IMG/VR virus record: IMGVR_UViG_3300027513_000020
Coordinates: 1 to 50,830 of that record
DNA length: 50,830 nucleotides
Reading direction: 5' to 3' (one strand)
DNA from: a virus
Shown: piece after piece, positions 1 through 5,532 of the stretch
How the letters are laid out: every line of letters begins with the position of its first letter
Numbering within the stretch: position 1 is the stretch's first letter
The notes under the pieces: model-generated
The model's database searches: none
Told to the model about the DNA's origin: nothing
Seen by the model: the letters and a program-made list of their open reading frames with translations, nothing else
Program-made: the position numbers and the translations under genes

Positions 1-230
1 GCGTGCCGGAAACGGTCCTTGTAGCGGCGCTTATCGCGACTAACGCCGCCGCGCCAGTTCGGATTGCTCGCGCCCTGGAGGCCGCCGCGCGCCGCCGCGC
101 CCTGGAGGCCGCCGGCCCGGTTCCGGCACGCCCGGGAGCAGTACTTCCCGCCCCCGGCCCGGAGATCCCACGGTCTGGGACAGAAGAGGCGGGTGCAGAT
201 CGGACATTTCACGGCCACAAGCGTGCTCAT
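1..230 (-). CDS. HNH endonuclease, N-terminal part (continues at the right end)
   Basis: The ATG at 230 overlaps the TGA of the upstream HTH gene (ATGA). The protein opens with a zinc-binding region, CPIC at about residues 9-12 and CSRAC at about 31-35, then a duplicated GGLQGA and SNPNWRGG, a signature common in phage HNH proteins. Frame continues through the terminal repeat into 50830-50471, giving about 152 residues in all. Bases 1-5 do not belong to the gene on the circular map. Phage HNH proteins of this size act as DNA nickases or endonucleases, sometimes assisting packaging. Here the gene sits in the early operon, so a recombination or host-DNA role is equally possible. Confidence 0.85.
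   Translation of the reverse strand, partial: MSTLVAVKCPICTRLFCPRPWDLRAGGGKYCSRACRNRAGGLQGAAARGGLQGASNPNWRGGVSRDKRRYKDRFRH
6..131. repeat. Left copy of 126-bp terminal direct repeat
   Basis: These bases are identical to 50705-50830. The match stops abruptly at base 5. Bases 1-11 are the reverse complement of bases 121-131, so the first five bases look like an end artefact. The simplest reading is assembly overlap of a circular molecule, because an HNH gene reads in frame across the join. The repeat contains an internal duplication of about 17 bp that encodes a repeated GGLQGA segment. Confidence 0.95.
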
Positions 231-454
231 CTCGCCGCCTCGACTGGGCTCGCTGGCGCCACAACGGTCTCATGCCGCCGGGCGGTGAGCCTGGCGAGGG
301 CCGCGATGAAGGACGGGGCAAAGTCCTCGGGCATGTCCCGCCAGCCCTCTTCCACGCGCTGGAGGAAGGAGTAGTTCGTGCCCATCTCCGCGGCCAGATC
401 GTACCGGGAGACGCGGGCCCCGATGCGGCGGGCCTTGAGTTCCTCGCGGGTCAT
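227..454 (-). CDS. Small helix-turn-helix regulator (Cro-like position)
   Basis: This 75-residue protein contains an XRE-like helix-turn-helix (SRYDLAAEMGTNYSFLQRVE, about residues 16-35). The ATG at 454 is preceded by GAGGGGG at good spacing. It is the first gene of the leftward early operon, is driven by the consensus promoter at 492-520, and overlaps the HNH gene by four bases. Its position opposite a second HTH gene across a short divergent region is that of a Cro or early regulator in a lysis-lysogeny switch. Which of the two proteins maintains lysogeny cannot be decided from sequence alone. Confidence 0.75.
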   Translation of the reverse strand: MTREELKARRIGARVSRYDLAAEMGTNYSFLQRVEEGWRDMPEDFAPSFIAALARLTARRHETVVAPASPVEAAR

Positions 455-491
455 CCTAACACCCCCTCGATACGCGATTAATCATTGCTCA

Positions 492-520
492 ACTATACGC
501 CGGATCCTTCCGGCCGTCAA
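492..520 (-). promoter_or_regulatory. Sigma-70 promoter for leftward early operon
   Basis: On the minus strand TTGACG (520-515) and TATAGT (497-492) are separated by exactly 17 bases, close to consensus. The leader to the ATG at 454 is about 30 bases and carries a ribosome binding site. Confidence 0.85.
499..514. promoter_or_regulatory. Candidate operator inside promoter spacer
   Basis: GCCGGA and TCCGGC form a perfect 6-bp inverted repeat around TCCT. The repeat fills most of the spacer of the leftward promoter, where a bound dimer would block RNA polymerase. A nearby palindrome GATTAATC (476-483) is a second possible site. Confidence 0.5.
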
Positions 521-541
521 CAGGGTTCACGAAAGAGAGCG

Positions 542-570
542 ATGATTTTTTAATCAGTCTGTGCTATATT
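542..570 (+). promoter_or_regulatory. Extended -10 promoter for the repressor gene
   Basis: TGCTATATT (562-570) is an extended -10 element. The -35 region (ATGATT, 542-547) is weak. It is followed by GGAGGGAAGGGG just before the ATG at 592, so the message has a Shine-Dalgarno leader. Confidence 0.6.
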
Positions 571-591
571 GGGGAGAGAGGAGGGAAGGGG

Positions 592-921
592 ATGCTGAGA
601 CACTCCGAGGGGTTCGGAGCGAGGGTCCGCCGCGAGCTGGAAGGGCGCCGCATGTCCTATCAGGAGGCGGCCCGCCGGGCGCGCGAGCGGGAGTTGGGAC
701 TCTCCTTCGGGACGATCCGCAGCATGGCGTATGGAGCCGTGCCGGGGAGCGACCTGATCGTGGAGTTTGCCGAGACGATCGGGGATACGCCGGAGGAGAC
801 CCAGGTGCTGGCCAACGACCTGCTTGCCCTGGCGGCAAAGCGGGTGGGGTACGTCGGCACCCGTGTGAGGTGCGGAGTCGCGTCGCTGTGCGCTCTCGGG
901 AGCGCGGCTCCGAGCCGGTGA
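592..921 (+). CDS. XRE-type transcriptional regulator, probable immunity repressor
   Basis: 109 residues. The segment SYQEAARRARERELGLSFGTI (about 22-42) and the following SMAYGAVPGSDLIVEFAETI fit a Cro/C1-type helix-turn-helix followed by a helical domain. A strong ribosome binding site precedes the ATG. The gene is divergent from the small HTH gene and reads toward attP and the integrase, as immunity repressors often do. The last 18 or so residues look low in information and may be a non-conserved tail. Confidence 0.65.
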   Translation: MLRHSEGFGARVRRELEGRRMSYQEAARRARERELGLSFGTIRSMAYGAVPGSDLIVEFAETIGDTPEETQVLANDLLALAAKRVGYVGTRVRCGVASLCALGSAAPSR

Positions 922-1229
922 AAGTTCAGCGGAGAGCGTTAGAGCAGGGGGACCGAACCCGCCCCGTCCGGAGGCTGTGCATTGTGCATCACAGGCGCAA
1001 TCCTCGCACGGAGCATGGGCCCAGAAGGATTCGAACCTTCGACCGAGGGATTATGAGTCCCCTGGTCACAGCTAGCTGTATCCCCCTCTACACTCCCGCG
1101 AACCCTCCTCATTGACCGTGTGAATACGCCGTATCGGGCGCAAAACGCAAACACTCGTTTGCATGTCCGTGCGTGCTGTCCGATACTACCTCCACCCGCC
1201 CGCCTGTTCCGCGTGCCCGGGCGCCAGCG
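922..1229. other. Attachment region between repressor and integrase
   Basis: No gene is supported here. The region holds the tRNA-like segment at 1016-1062, a direct repeat TGTGCAT (976-982 and 983-989), and a perfect inverted repeat GCAAAC-ACTC-GTTTGC (1147-1162). The short repeats are candidate arm-type integrase or excisionase sites. Confidence 0.5.
1016..1062 (-). other. Probable attP core: 3' half of a CAU tRNA gene
   Basis: On the minus strand this reads as a tRNA from the anticodon stem to the discriminator base. There is a GGGGA/TCCCT stem around loop CTCATAA (anticodon CAT), a short variable loop, a GAAGG/CCTTC T-stem with loop TTCGAAT, and acceptor strand TGGGCCC followed by A. No canonical D-arm or matching 5' half is adjacent. 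Tyrosine integrases commonly use tRNA 3' ends as attachment sites, and the integrase begins about 170 bases away. The host gene would be tRNA-Met or the CAU tRNA-Ile. Confidence 0.8.
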
Positions 1230-2264
1230 ATGCAAGCCCACCTCGAACCCTATCTGTCCTGGCAGCTCGACCAGGGCAAGAGCAAGAAGAGCATCCTCGT
1301 CTGGCGGCAGAAGGTGCGGCACTTCCTGGAGTGGCTCGCCGGCCGCGAGGTGACGCTGCGCCTGCTCTACGAGTACCGGGACTACCTCCAGAAGGACAAG
1401 ATCAAGCCGCACCGCGCGGATCGTGGGTGCCGGCCGCGCACGGTCCGCGCCGCCTTCAGCGCCCTCCGGGGCTTCTTCCGCTACCTGGAGAGCCAGGGCC
1501 GGAAGGACCTGCCCGACGTGGCCGCGGTCGCCATGCCCCGACTCGATACCGCCGTCCGCGCCGTCCCCAGCTCCGAGGAGGTCCGCGCCCTGTTCGCGGC
1601 CGCCGAGCACGCCGGGGCCCATGCCCGCTGCCCCCTCTATCGCAGCTACCTGCGGCTGCGCGCCCTCGCCGTCCTGTCGCTCGCCGCCGGCTGCGGCCTG
1701 CGCCGCGCGGAGATCCTCGCCCTCGACGTCACGGACCTGCGGACGGACCGGACGCCGTGGGAGGTCAACGTCCGGTTCGGGAAGGGTGCCCAGGCGCGCT
1801 GGGTGCCGATTGGGGAGACGGAGCAGGGCCACCTGGAGGCGTGGCTGCGGACCCGGGACGGCCGCTGCCAGCGCCTCGACCACCGTACCCCGGCCTTGCT
1901 GGTGGACGACAAGGGGCGCCGGCTGGGGAACCACGGGATCGAGGGGATCGTGGAGACGCTCAAGGGGCTCGCCGGTCTGGACGAGACGGCCCTGACCCTC
2001 CACGGACTCCGGCACGCGTTCGGCGCCTACCTGCTCCGGGCCAAGGGGCCCAAGACGACGCAGGTGCTGATGGGGCACGCCAGCGTCTCGACGACGCTGG
2101 AGGTCTACGGCCACACGGACGCCGACCAGATGCGGGAAGCGGTCGCGGACCTGTCGCGGTCGATTCATACCCCTGACGGTCAGGCAGGAAGCGACTCTCC
2201 GCGGCGCGGCCAGAGCCGGCGCCGGGCCCCCGGAGGCCGGGGCAGACGCGGATACAGAGTGTGA
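1230..2264 (+). CDS. int: Tyrosine-family site-specific integrase
   Basis: 344 residues from the ATG at 1230; an in-frame GTG at 1173 would add 19 less convincing residues. An N-terminal SAM-like core-binding domain spans about 1-100, then the catalytic domain. The catalytic set is visible: R158 (CGLRR), K185 (FGKG), H258 and R261 (LHGLRH), H283 (MGH) and nucleophile Y293 (EVYGHT). It should integrate and excise the phage at the adjacent tRNA-derived site. The tail after about residue 310 is Arg/Gly-rich and poorly conserved in appearance. Codons near 2159-2176 carry one arm of an 18-bp inverted repeat. Confidence 0.95.
   Translation: MQAHLEPYLSWQLDQGKSKKSILVWRQKVRHFLEWLAGREVTLRLLYEYRDYLQKDKIKPHRADRGCRPRTVRAAFSALRGFFRYLESQGRKDLPDVAAVAMPRLDTAVRAVPSSEEVRALFAAAEHAGAHARCPLYRSYLRLRALAVLSLAAGCGLRRAEILALDVTDLRTDRTPWEVNVRFGKGAQARWVPIGETEQGHLEAWLRTRDGRCQRLDHRTPALLVDDKGRRLGNHGIEGIVETLKGLAGLDETALTLHGLRHAFGAYLLRAKGPKTTQVLMGHASVSTTLEVYGHTDADQMREAVADLSRSIHTPDGQAGSDSPRRGQSRRRAPGGRGRRGYRV
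2159..2176 (+). repeat. Left arm of 18-bp inverted repeat
   Basis: GTCGATTCATACCCCTGA lies inside the integrase coding tail and is perfectly inverted at 2954-2971. Beyond the 18 bp, GTCAG also recurs two bases further in both copies. Confidence 0.9.
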
Positions 2265-2304
2265 CTGCGCGACCTTTTCCGGAAAGGCGGATGGCATATA
2301 TAGG

Positions 2305-2313
2305 TGATATAAT
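2305..2313 (+). promoter_or_regulatory. Extended -10 promoter, leaderless start
   Basis: TGATATAAT is a full extended -10 box, and only five bases separate it from the ATG at 2319. Transcription would begin at or beside the start codon. No Shine-Dalgarno is present. Confidence 0.7.
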
Positions 2314-2318
2314 TCAGC

Positions 2319-2930
2319 ATGCAAGACCAAAGACCAACTCACTGCGGGATGTGGACACTTCTTCAGCATGCATACGGCAGGAAGCGCGAGGAATACTGGC
2401 TCTGCGAGTGCAAGTGCGGTACTCGGCGCGAAGTTCGCCTCGACAATCTTCTTCGTGGACTCTCGAAAAGCTGTGGCTGCAATCGTGGGCAGAAGGAAAA
2501 CGGGAGTATCTCGAACCGGCCGGAGTACATCGTTTGGATGGGAATGCGCCAACGCTGCAACAATCCTAACGCTCCAAATTTCCATCACTACGGCGGGCGG
2601 GGAATTCGAGTATGTTCTCGTTGGCAAGGGTCATTTGCAACGTTCCTTGAAGACATGGGGCCACGTCCTTCTCCTACACACAAGCTGGAGCGCCGCGACG
2701 TAAACGGCCCCTACGAACCCGAGAATTGTTCGTGGGGAACGCAACGGGACCAATGCAACAACAAGCGTAACAGCCACTTCATCGCGTTCCAGGGTCGGCG
2801 ACTTACCGTAACGCAGTGGGGGGCAGAGATCGGAATACCCGCCGACAACATCCTCCATCGTATCCGCGCCGGCTGGTCGATTGAGGATAGTCTCACAAAA
2901 CCGGTGCGGAGGCGGAGAGTGAGCCTGTGA
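2319..2930 (+). CDS. HNH-like phage protein with N-terminal zinc ribbon
   Basis: 203 residues. An N-terminal CECKCG...SCGC zinc ribbon (about 29-53) precedes a block with HYGGRGIRVCSRW, LEDMGPRP and NGPYEPENCSWGTQRDQ, and a C-terminal segment ending in RIRAGWSIEDSLTKP. Proteins with this middle block are frequent in phages and are usually annotated as HNH- or AP2-like, possibly homing-type nucleases. A clear paralogue lies at 30077-30730. The gene is visibly less GC-rich than its surroundings, has its own leaderless promoter and is flanked by inverted repeats, so it looks recently acquired. Confidence 0.65.
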   Translation: MQDQRPTHCGMWTLLQHAYGRKREEYWLCECKCGTRREVRLDNLLRGLSKSCGCNRGQKENGSISNRPEYIVWMGMRQRCNNPNAPNFHHYGGRGIRVCSRWQGSFATFLEDMGPRPSPTHKLERRDVNGPYEPENCSWGTQRDQCNNKRNSHFIAFQGRRLTVTQWGAEIGIPADNILHRIRAGWSIEDSLTKPVRRRRVSL

Positions 2931-2947
2931 ATACGGCAGTCACAGGC
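2923..2947 (+). terminator. Hairpin at the end of the HNH-like gene
   Basis: GCCTGTGA and TCACAGGC form an 8-bp stem around nine bases, with the stop codon inside the left arm. No T-tract follows, so termination is possible but not shown. Confidence 0.35.
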
Positions 2948-2953
2948 TGACGA

Positions 2954-2971
2954 TCAGGGGTATGAATCGAC
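2954..2971 (-). repeat. Right arm of 18-bp inverted repeat
   Basis: Reverse complement of 2159-2176, just beyond the HNH-like gene and its terminal hairpin. The pair encloses about 780 bases. Confidence 0.9.
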
Positions 2972-2983
2972 TTCGGCGGGGTA

Positions 2984-3127
2984 ATGAAGCGGCGGGAGCG
3001 AATCACACCCGCACTGGGTAACTCATAGGCCGAAGTAGTCGGGGCGACGCTGAACCAGGCGATCGCCGCGGAGGTGGACGAGCTGCTCGCCGGCCTGGAG
3101 GAGGAGCTGCGCGGCGCCGTGCGGTAA
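2984..3127 (+). pseudogene. Small gene interrupted by an amber codon
   Basis: From the ATG at 2984 the frame encodes MKRRERITPALGNS, then TAG at 3026-3028. It continues open for 32 codons (AEVVGATLNQAIAAEVDELL...) to a TAA at 3125-3127, eleven bases before the next gene. The downstream half has acidic-amphipathic, coding-like composition and GC-rich third positions. It may be a nonsense-mutated small gene, readthrough, or a chance extension. General TAG reassignment is unlikely because other genes here end in TAG. Confidence 0.35.
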
Positions 3128-3137
3128 CCAGGTACCG

Positions 3138-3530
3138 ATGACCGTCACCCCGGAGTTCGCCACGGCCTGGTGCTGGGCCATCAACGCCAGTGAGCGGCAG
3201 CAGCAGGTGATCGAGCTCGCCTACGTCGCGGGCCTGCCGGACCCGGAGATCGCCGACCGACTCGGCATCGCCGTCGGGACGGTCGGCTACCACCGCTCCG
3301 AGATCAAGCGCAAGACGCGGGAGCGGAACTGGCTCTCCGAACTGCGGCAGGACGCGGAAGCGGTGTGGGAGGCGCTCTGCGGGCCCCAGCGGCCGGACCC
3401 GTCCACGCCCCTCTTCCGCGCGGATAAGCGCGAGCCCGCCTTTCCGCACCCGGTGACGGTGGACCGGCGCGACTTCGTGAGCCACTTTGTGGAGAACGCC
3501 CGGAGCCGGCCTCGCAGGCACAAAAGTTGA
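3138..3530 (+). CDS. Sigma region 4 / LuxR-like HTH regulator
   Basis: 130 residues. Residues about 17-60 (SERQQQVIELAYVAGLPDPE, then IADRLGIAVGTVGYHRSEIK) match the helix-turn-helix shared by sigma-70 region 4 and GerE/LuxR regulators. No region 2 is present, so it is not a complete sigma factor. It is the last gene before the terminator at 3615 and the first recognisable regulator upstream of the late genes. A late-transcription activator role is an inference from position. Confidence 0.6.
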   Translation: MTVTPEFATAWCWAINASERQQQVIELAYVAGLPDPEIADRLGIAVGTVGYHRSEIKRKTRERNWLSELRQDAEAVWEALCGPQRPDPSTPLFRADKREPAFPHPVTVDRRDFVSHFVENARSRPRRHKS

Positions 3531-3614
3531 CGTTAAACCCAAGAATGTCCGAAAGTGAGGGTGCCAGATTGCGTCACAGGCGCCTTCTGACGTTAGGGCT
3601 GAATAGAGAGATTG

Positions 3615-3646
3615 GCCTCCAGGGCTTCCCTGGGGGCTTTCCTTTT
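3615..3646 (+). terminator. Rho-independent terminator
   Basis: GCCTCCAGGG and CCCTGGGGGC form a 10-bp stem with one G-T pair around a CTT loop, followed by TTTCCTTTT. It closes the transcription unit ending with the HTH gene at 3530. Confidence 0.8.
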
Positions 3647-4074
3647 GCCCCTCCCGGGCACCCTGTTCCGGCCGGCGTCGGCAGCTTCCAGGCAAGCGGC
3701 GCCGGCCGGAGCCACGCTTCGCCGCGGCGGCGCCCGGCGGGCGTTTCCGGTCTTTCGCACGGGCCTCGGCGACTTTCCGGCTGCGTGAGACCTCAGCGTT
3801 TCCCTGCTTCGCCGCGCGTTTGCCGGCGGAGGCCCGGTCCAGGTGGGCCGGGTGCAGCGCTTCTGAAAACAGCTGTGACCTGGGCCTCGGGGCGTCTGCC
3901 GTCCCGAGGCCACTTTTCGAGAGGTCAGCGACCCCCAATACGGGGGCGGTAGACCTACCGTACGCGGAACAGCAAAGAGCCCCGCCGGCGAGGACATCGC
4001 CGACAGGGCCTTTACGCCGGAATCGCACTTCCGACGCGAGACTAGGGTAACACCCTGCCTCGGGAGGTGCTCCG
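3647..4074. other. Hairpin-dense intergenic region, possible structured RNA
   Basis: No open frame here looks like a protein on either strand. The region packs several strong inverted repeats: a perfect 14-bp stem (3667-3680 with 3697-3710), a perfect 9-bp stem (3883-3891 with 3903-3911) followed by TTTT, CCCCC/GGGGG near 3931-3945, the long hairpin at 3974-4013 and CGGAA/TTCCG near 4018-4034. High GC raises chance pairing, but the 14-bp and 9-bp stems are unlikely by chance alone. It could be a leader or regulatory RNA for the late operon, or stacked terminators. Confidence 0.35.
3974..4013. terminator. Long imperfect hairpin, possibly bidirectional terminator
   Basis: AAAGAGCCCC...CGGCGA pairs with TCGCCG...GGGC..CTTT around GGACA. 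The outer AAAG/CTTT gives a short T-run on both strands. It is about 60 bases upstream of the first late gene, so it could be a terminator subject to antitermination. Confidence 0.45.
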
Positions 4075-4173
4075 GTGGTTCAAGTCACGGAATTCCTGCA
4101 CTCGGTCTGGATCTCCATCTGGTTGATGAAGTTCCCCGGCCCGATCTCATTCCCGTCGTTCCCGTTTGCCTGA
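4075..4173 (+). CDS. Tiny hydrophobic protein, first late gene
   Basis: The GTG start at 4075 is preceded by GGGAGGTG at good spacing. The TGA at 4171-4173 shares a base with the ATG of the next gene. The 32-residue product has a hydrophobic stretch, EFLHSVWISIWLMKF, and a Pro/Phe-rich end. Translational coupling and the strong ribosome binding site support a real gene. Position before a coiled-coil protein and a lysin candidate suggests a lysis accessory peptide, but no family is recognised. Confidence 0.5.
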   Translation: MVQVTEFLHSVWISIWLMKFPGPISFPSFPFA

Positions 4174-4607
4174 TGGACAAGTTCGTCTACAAGAGCCTCT
4201 TCCGGCACGAAAGGCAGATCCAGGCCATGAGCCAAGCTATCACCGACCTGCAAGAGGTCGTCGCTAAGCAGGGGGAGTTGATCGCCGCCGAGCAGGCGCA
4301 GGGCGATCAGATCGAAGCCATCGTGGCCGACCAGGCCGAGGCCATCGCGGCGCTGGAGGCGCAGATCGCGGCGCTCGGTCCCGCGGGCGAAGCGCTCAAC
4401 GCCGAGGTCGCCAAGATCAAGAGCCACAACGAGCAGATCGAGGGCATCGTCACCACCGAGACGGGCGTCAACCCGACGCCGCCGACCGATCCCAACGCGC
4501 CGCGCCCTGATAACTCCCTCCCTGGCCCCCAACCAGGCATCGACAACACGCTCCCCGGCGACCTGAAGCCGAAGCCGGAGCAGCTCCCCGCCGCGAAGAA
4601 GGCCTGA
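4173..4607 (+). CDS. Coiled-coil protein, possible lysis accessory
   Basis: 144 residues: heptad-like Ala/Glu/Gln-rich coiled coil at about 10-95, then a Pro/Asp-rich tail ending in Lys/Ala. No membrane segment or signal peptide is evident. It lies between a tiny hydrophobic gene and the lysin candidate. It may be a structural or lysis-related protein; the family is not recognised. Confidence 0.7.
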   Translation: MDKFVYKSLFRHERQIQAMSQAITDLQEVVAKQGELIAAEQAQGDQIEAIVADQAEAIAALEAQIAALGPAGEALNAEVAKIKSHNEQIEGIVTTETGVNPTPPTDPNAPRPDNSLPGPQPGIDNTLPGDLKPKPEQLPAAKKA

Positions 4608-4610
4608 CGC

Positions 4611-5225
4611 GTGGCGTTGACGAACTCGCTATTTCGTTCATTCTTCGCCGCGAAGAACTGGCCTGTCCCCGCGGACGGCACCGTCTTCGGCGTGGGGATC
4701 CGCGGCGCGAAGCTGCTCGACGCCGACAGCATCGAAGTCATTCCGAATACCCCTCGCGGTTTCCAGGACGACCTCCTCGGCTGGGCGGGCGCCGCGTGGT
4801 ATCTCGCCGAGGGGACCGTCGAGCCGGGCGCCGTCCCGGCCCCCAACCCGGCGGGGATGGCCTACCGCGCCGACGGGGAGCACCTCTTCCATCCGGGTCT
4901 CCACCGGCGGCACCGGGCCTTCGTCCAGCACGGGGGCGCGAGAATATGGCGGGATCGTGACGCCGATGCAACGAGAGACCCCACCGAAGAGATCCACGTG
5001 GAGGTCGGTAATGGGCTCAATTGGCACGCGGGCCCGCTTACCGACATCATCGGGAAGAGTTCCTACGGGTGCTTGAACACCCGTGGAGGGTATGCTTCGG
5101 CGGCCTGGAAGCGGACCTACGACATCGGCAAGAAGGCGGTCGCCGCCGGGGACACCAAGAGCAAAGGAGTCCTCGCTGTTTACTTGCTGAGCGCGGACGA
5201 GCTGGTGCGTTTTTCCAATGCCTGA
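4611..5225 (+). CDS. Putative peptidoglycan-active lysin (L,D-transpeptidase-like motif)
   Basis: 204 residues from a GTG with GAAGG upstream. The C-terminal half contains LNWHAGPLTDIIG followed by KSSYGCLNTRGGYASAAW. This His...Ser-x-Gly-Cys arrangement resembles phage lysins related to L,D-transpeptidase-fold enzymes, where the Cys is catalytic. The middle contains HHG/HGG-like residues of unclear role. No signal peptide is seen. A cell-wall hydrolase fits its position with two small accessory genes, but the assignment rests on a short motif and a structural or unrelated enzyme is possible. Confidence 0.45.
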   Translation: MALTNSLFRSFFAAKNWPVPADGTVFGVGIRGAKLLDADSIEVIPNTPRGFQDDLLGWAGAAWYLAEGTVEPGAVPAPNPAGMAYRADGEHLFHPGLHRRHRAFVQHGGARIWRDRDADATRDPTEEIHVEVGNGLNWHAGPLTDIIGKSSYGCLNTRGGYASAAWKRTYDIGKKAVAAGDTKSKGVLAVYLLSADELVRFSNA

Positions 5226-5446
5226 CACCTGCCCCCACCACCCCCACGTCCGCCGCGAGCTGGTCAACGCCGCCACGGGGGAGCGCACCTGCCCCGGCCT
5301 GCGCGACGGCGACCCCGGTGCTCGCCGCGCCGCCACTGCCGGTCCAGGGGGCCTGCGCCCACACGGGCGAGCGCGGCACGCATCCGGCGTACGGGATGGA
5401 AATCTGCCAGGGCTGCGGGCTCACCGTGACCGCGAGGAGCGCCTGA
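5218..5446 (+). pseudogene. Small zinc-motif gene with a frameshift
   Basis: The ATG at 5218 starts MPDTCPHHPHVRRELVNAAT in one frame. The end of the region encodes ACAHTGERGTHPAYGMEICQ, then GCG, in the +1 frame up to the TGA at 5444-5446. Skipping one C of the run at 5292-5295 joins them and creates TCPACATATPV, a CxxC pair matching the later CxGC. The result is a zinc-binding protein of about 75 residues. It is either a real mutation, a sequencing error, or a +1 recoding site at CCC. Confidence 0.5.
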
Positions 5447-5532
5447 TGGCCCGCCGCCTCTTATTTCACGTGCCGGCCGGTTTGCGAAATAAGGCCGCCC
5501 GCTCGCCCCGCTTGTTTTCGGAGACGTGCTGA
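5446..5532 (+). CDS. Very small basic protein (uncertain)
   Basis: 28 codons from the ATG at 5446 (MARRLLFHVPAGLRNKAARS...). Both ends overlap neighbours in the TGATG fashion used throughout this operon, which is the main support. A 7-bp inverted repeat TTATTTC/GAAATAA (5461-5467 and 5486-5492) lies inside and may be structural. No family is recognised. Confidence 0.35.
   Translation: MARRLLFHVPAGLRNKAARSPRLFSETC

Noticed and set aside
1016-1095. A complete tRNA gene on the minus strand
   Set aside because: The 3' half is excellent and a GGGTTCG strand could pair with the acceptor, but the segment between it and the anticodon stem is far too long and lacks a canonical D-arm. It is treated as an attachment-site fragment.
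939-2627. Long minus-strand open frame opposite the integrase
   Set aside because: It is a shadow of the integrase coding strand, with Pro/Arg/Gly-rich composition and no domain; the catalytic residues of the plus frame are clear.
3026-3028. TAG reassigned to an amino acid in this phage
   Set aside because: Several well-supported genes, including the tape measure and the small membrane protein, end in TAG, and other genes are not interrupted by it.
3003-4028. Minus-strand open frames across the hairpin-rich intergenic region
   Set aside because: Composition is Arg/Pro/Ala-rich without a motif, no ribosome binding site fits, and the frames run antisense into the HTH gene at 3138.
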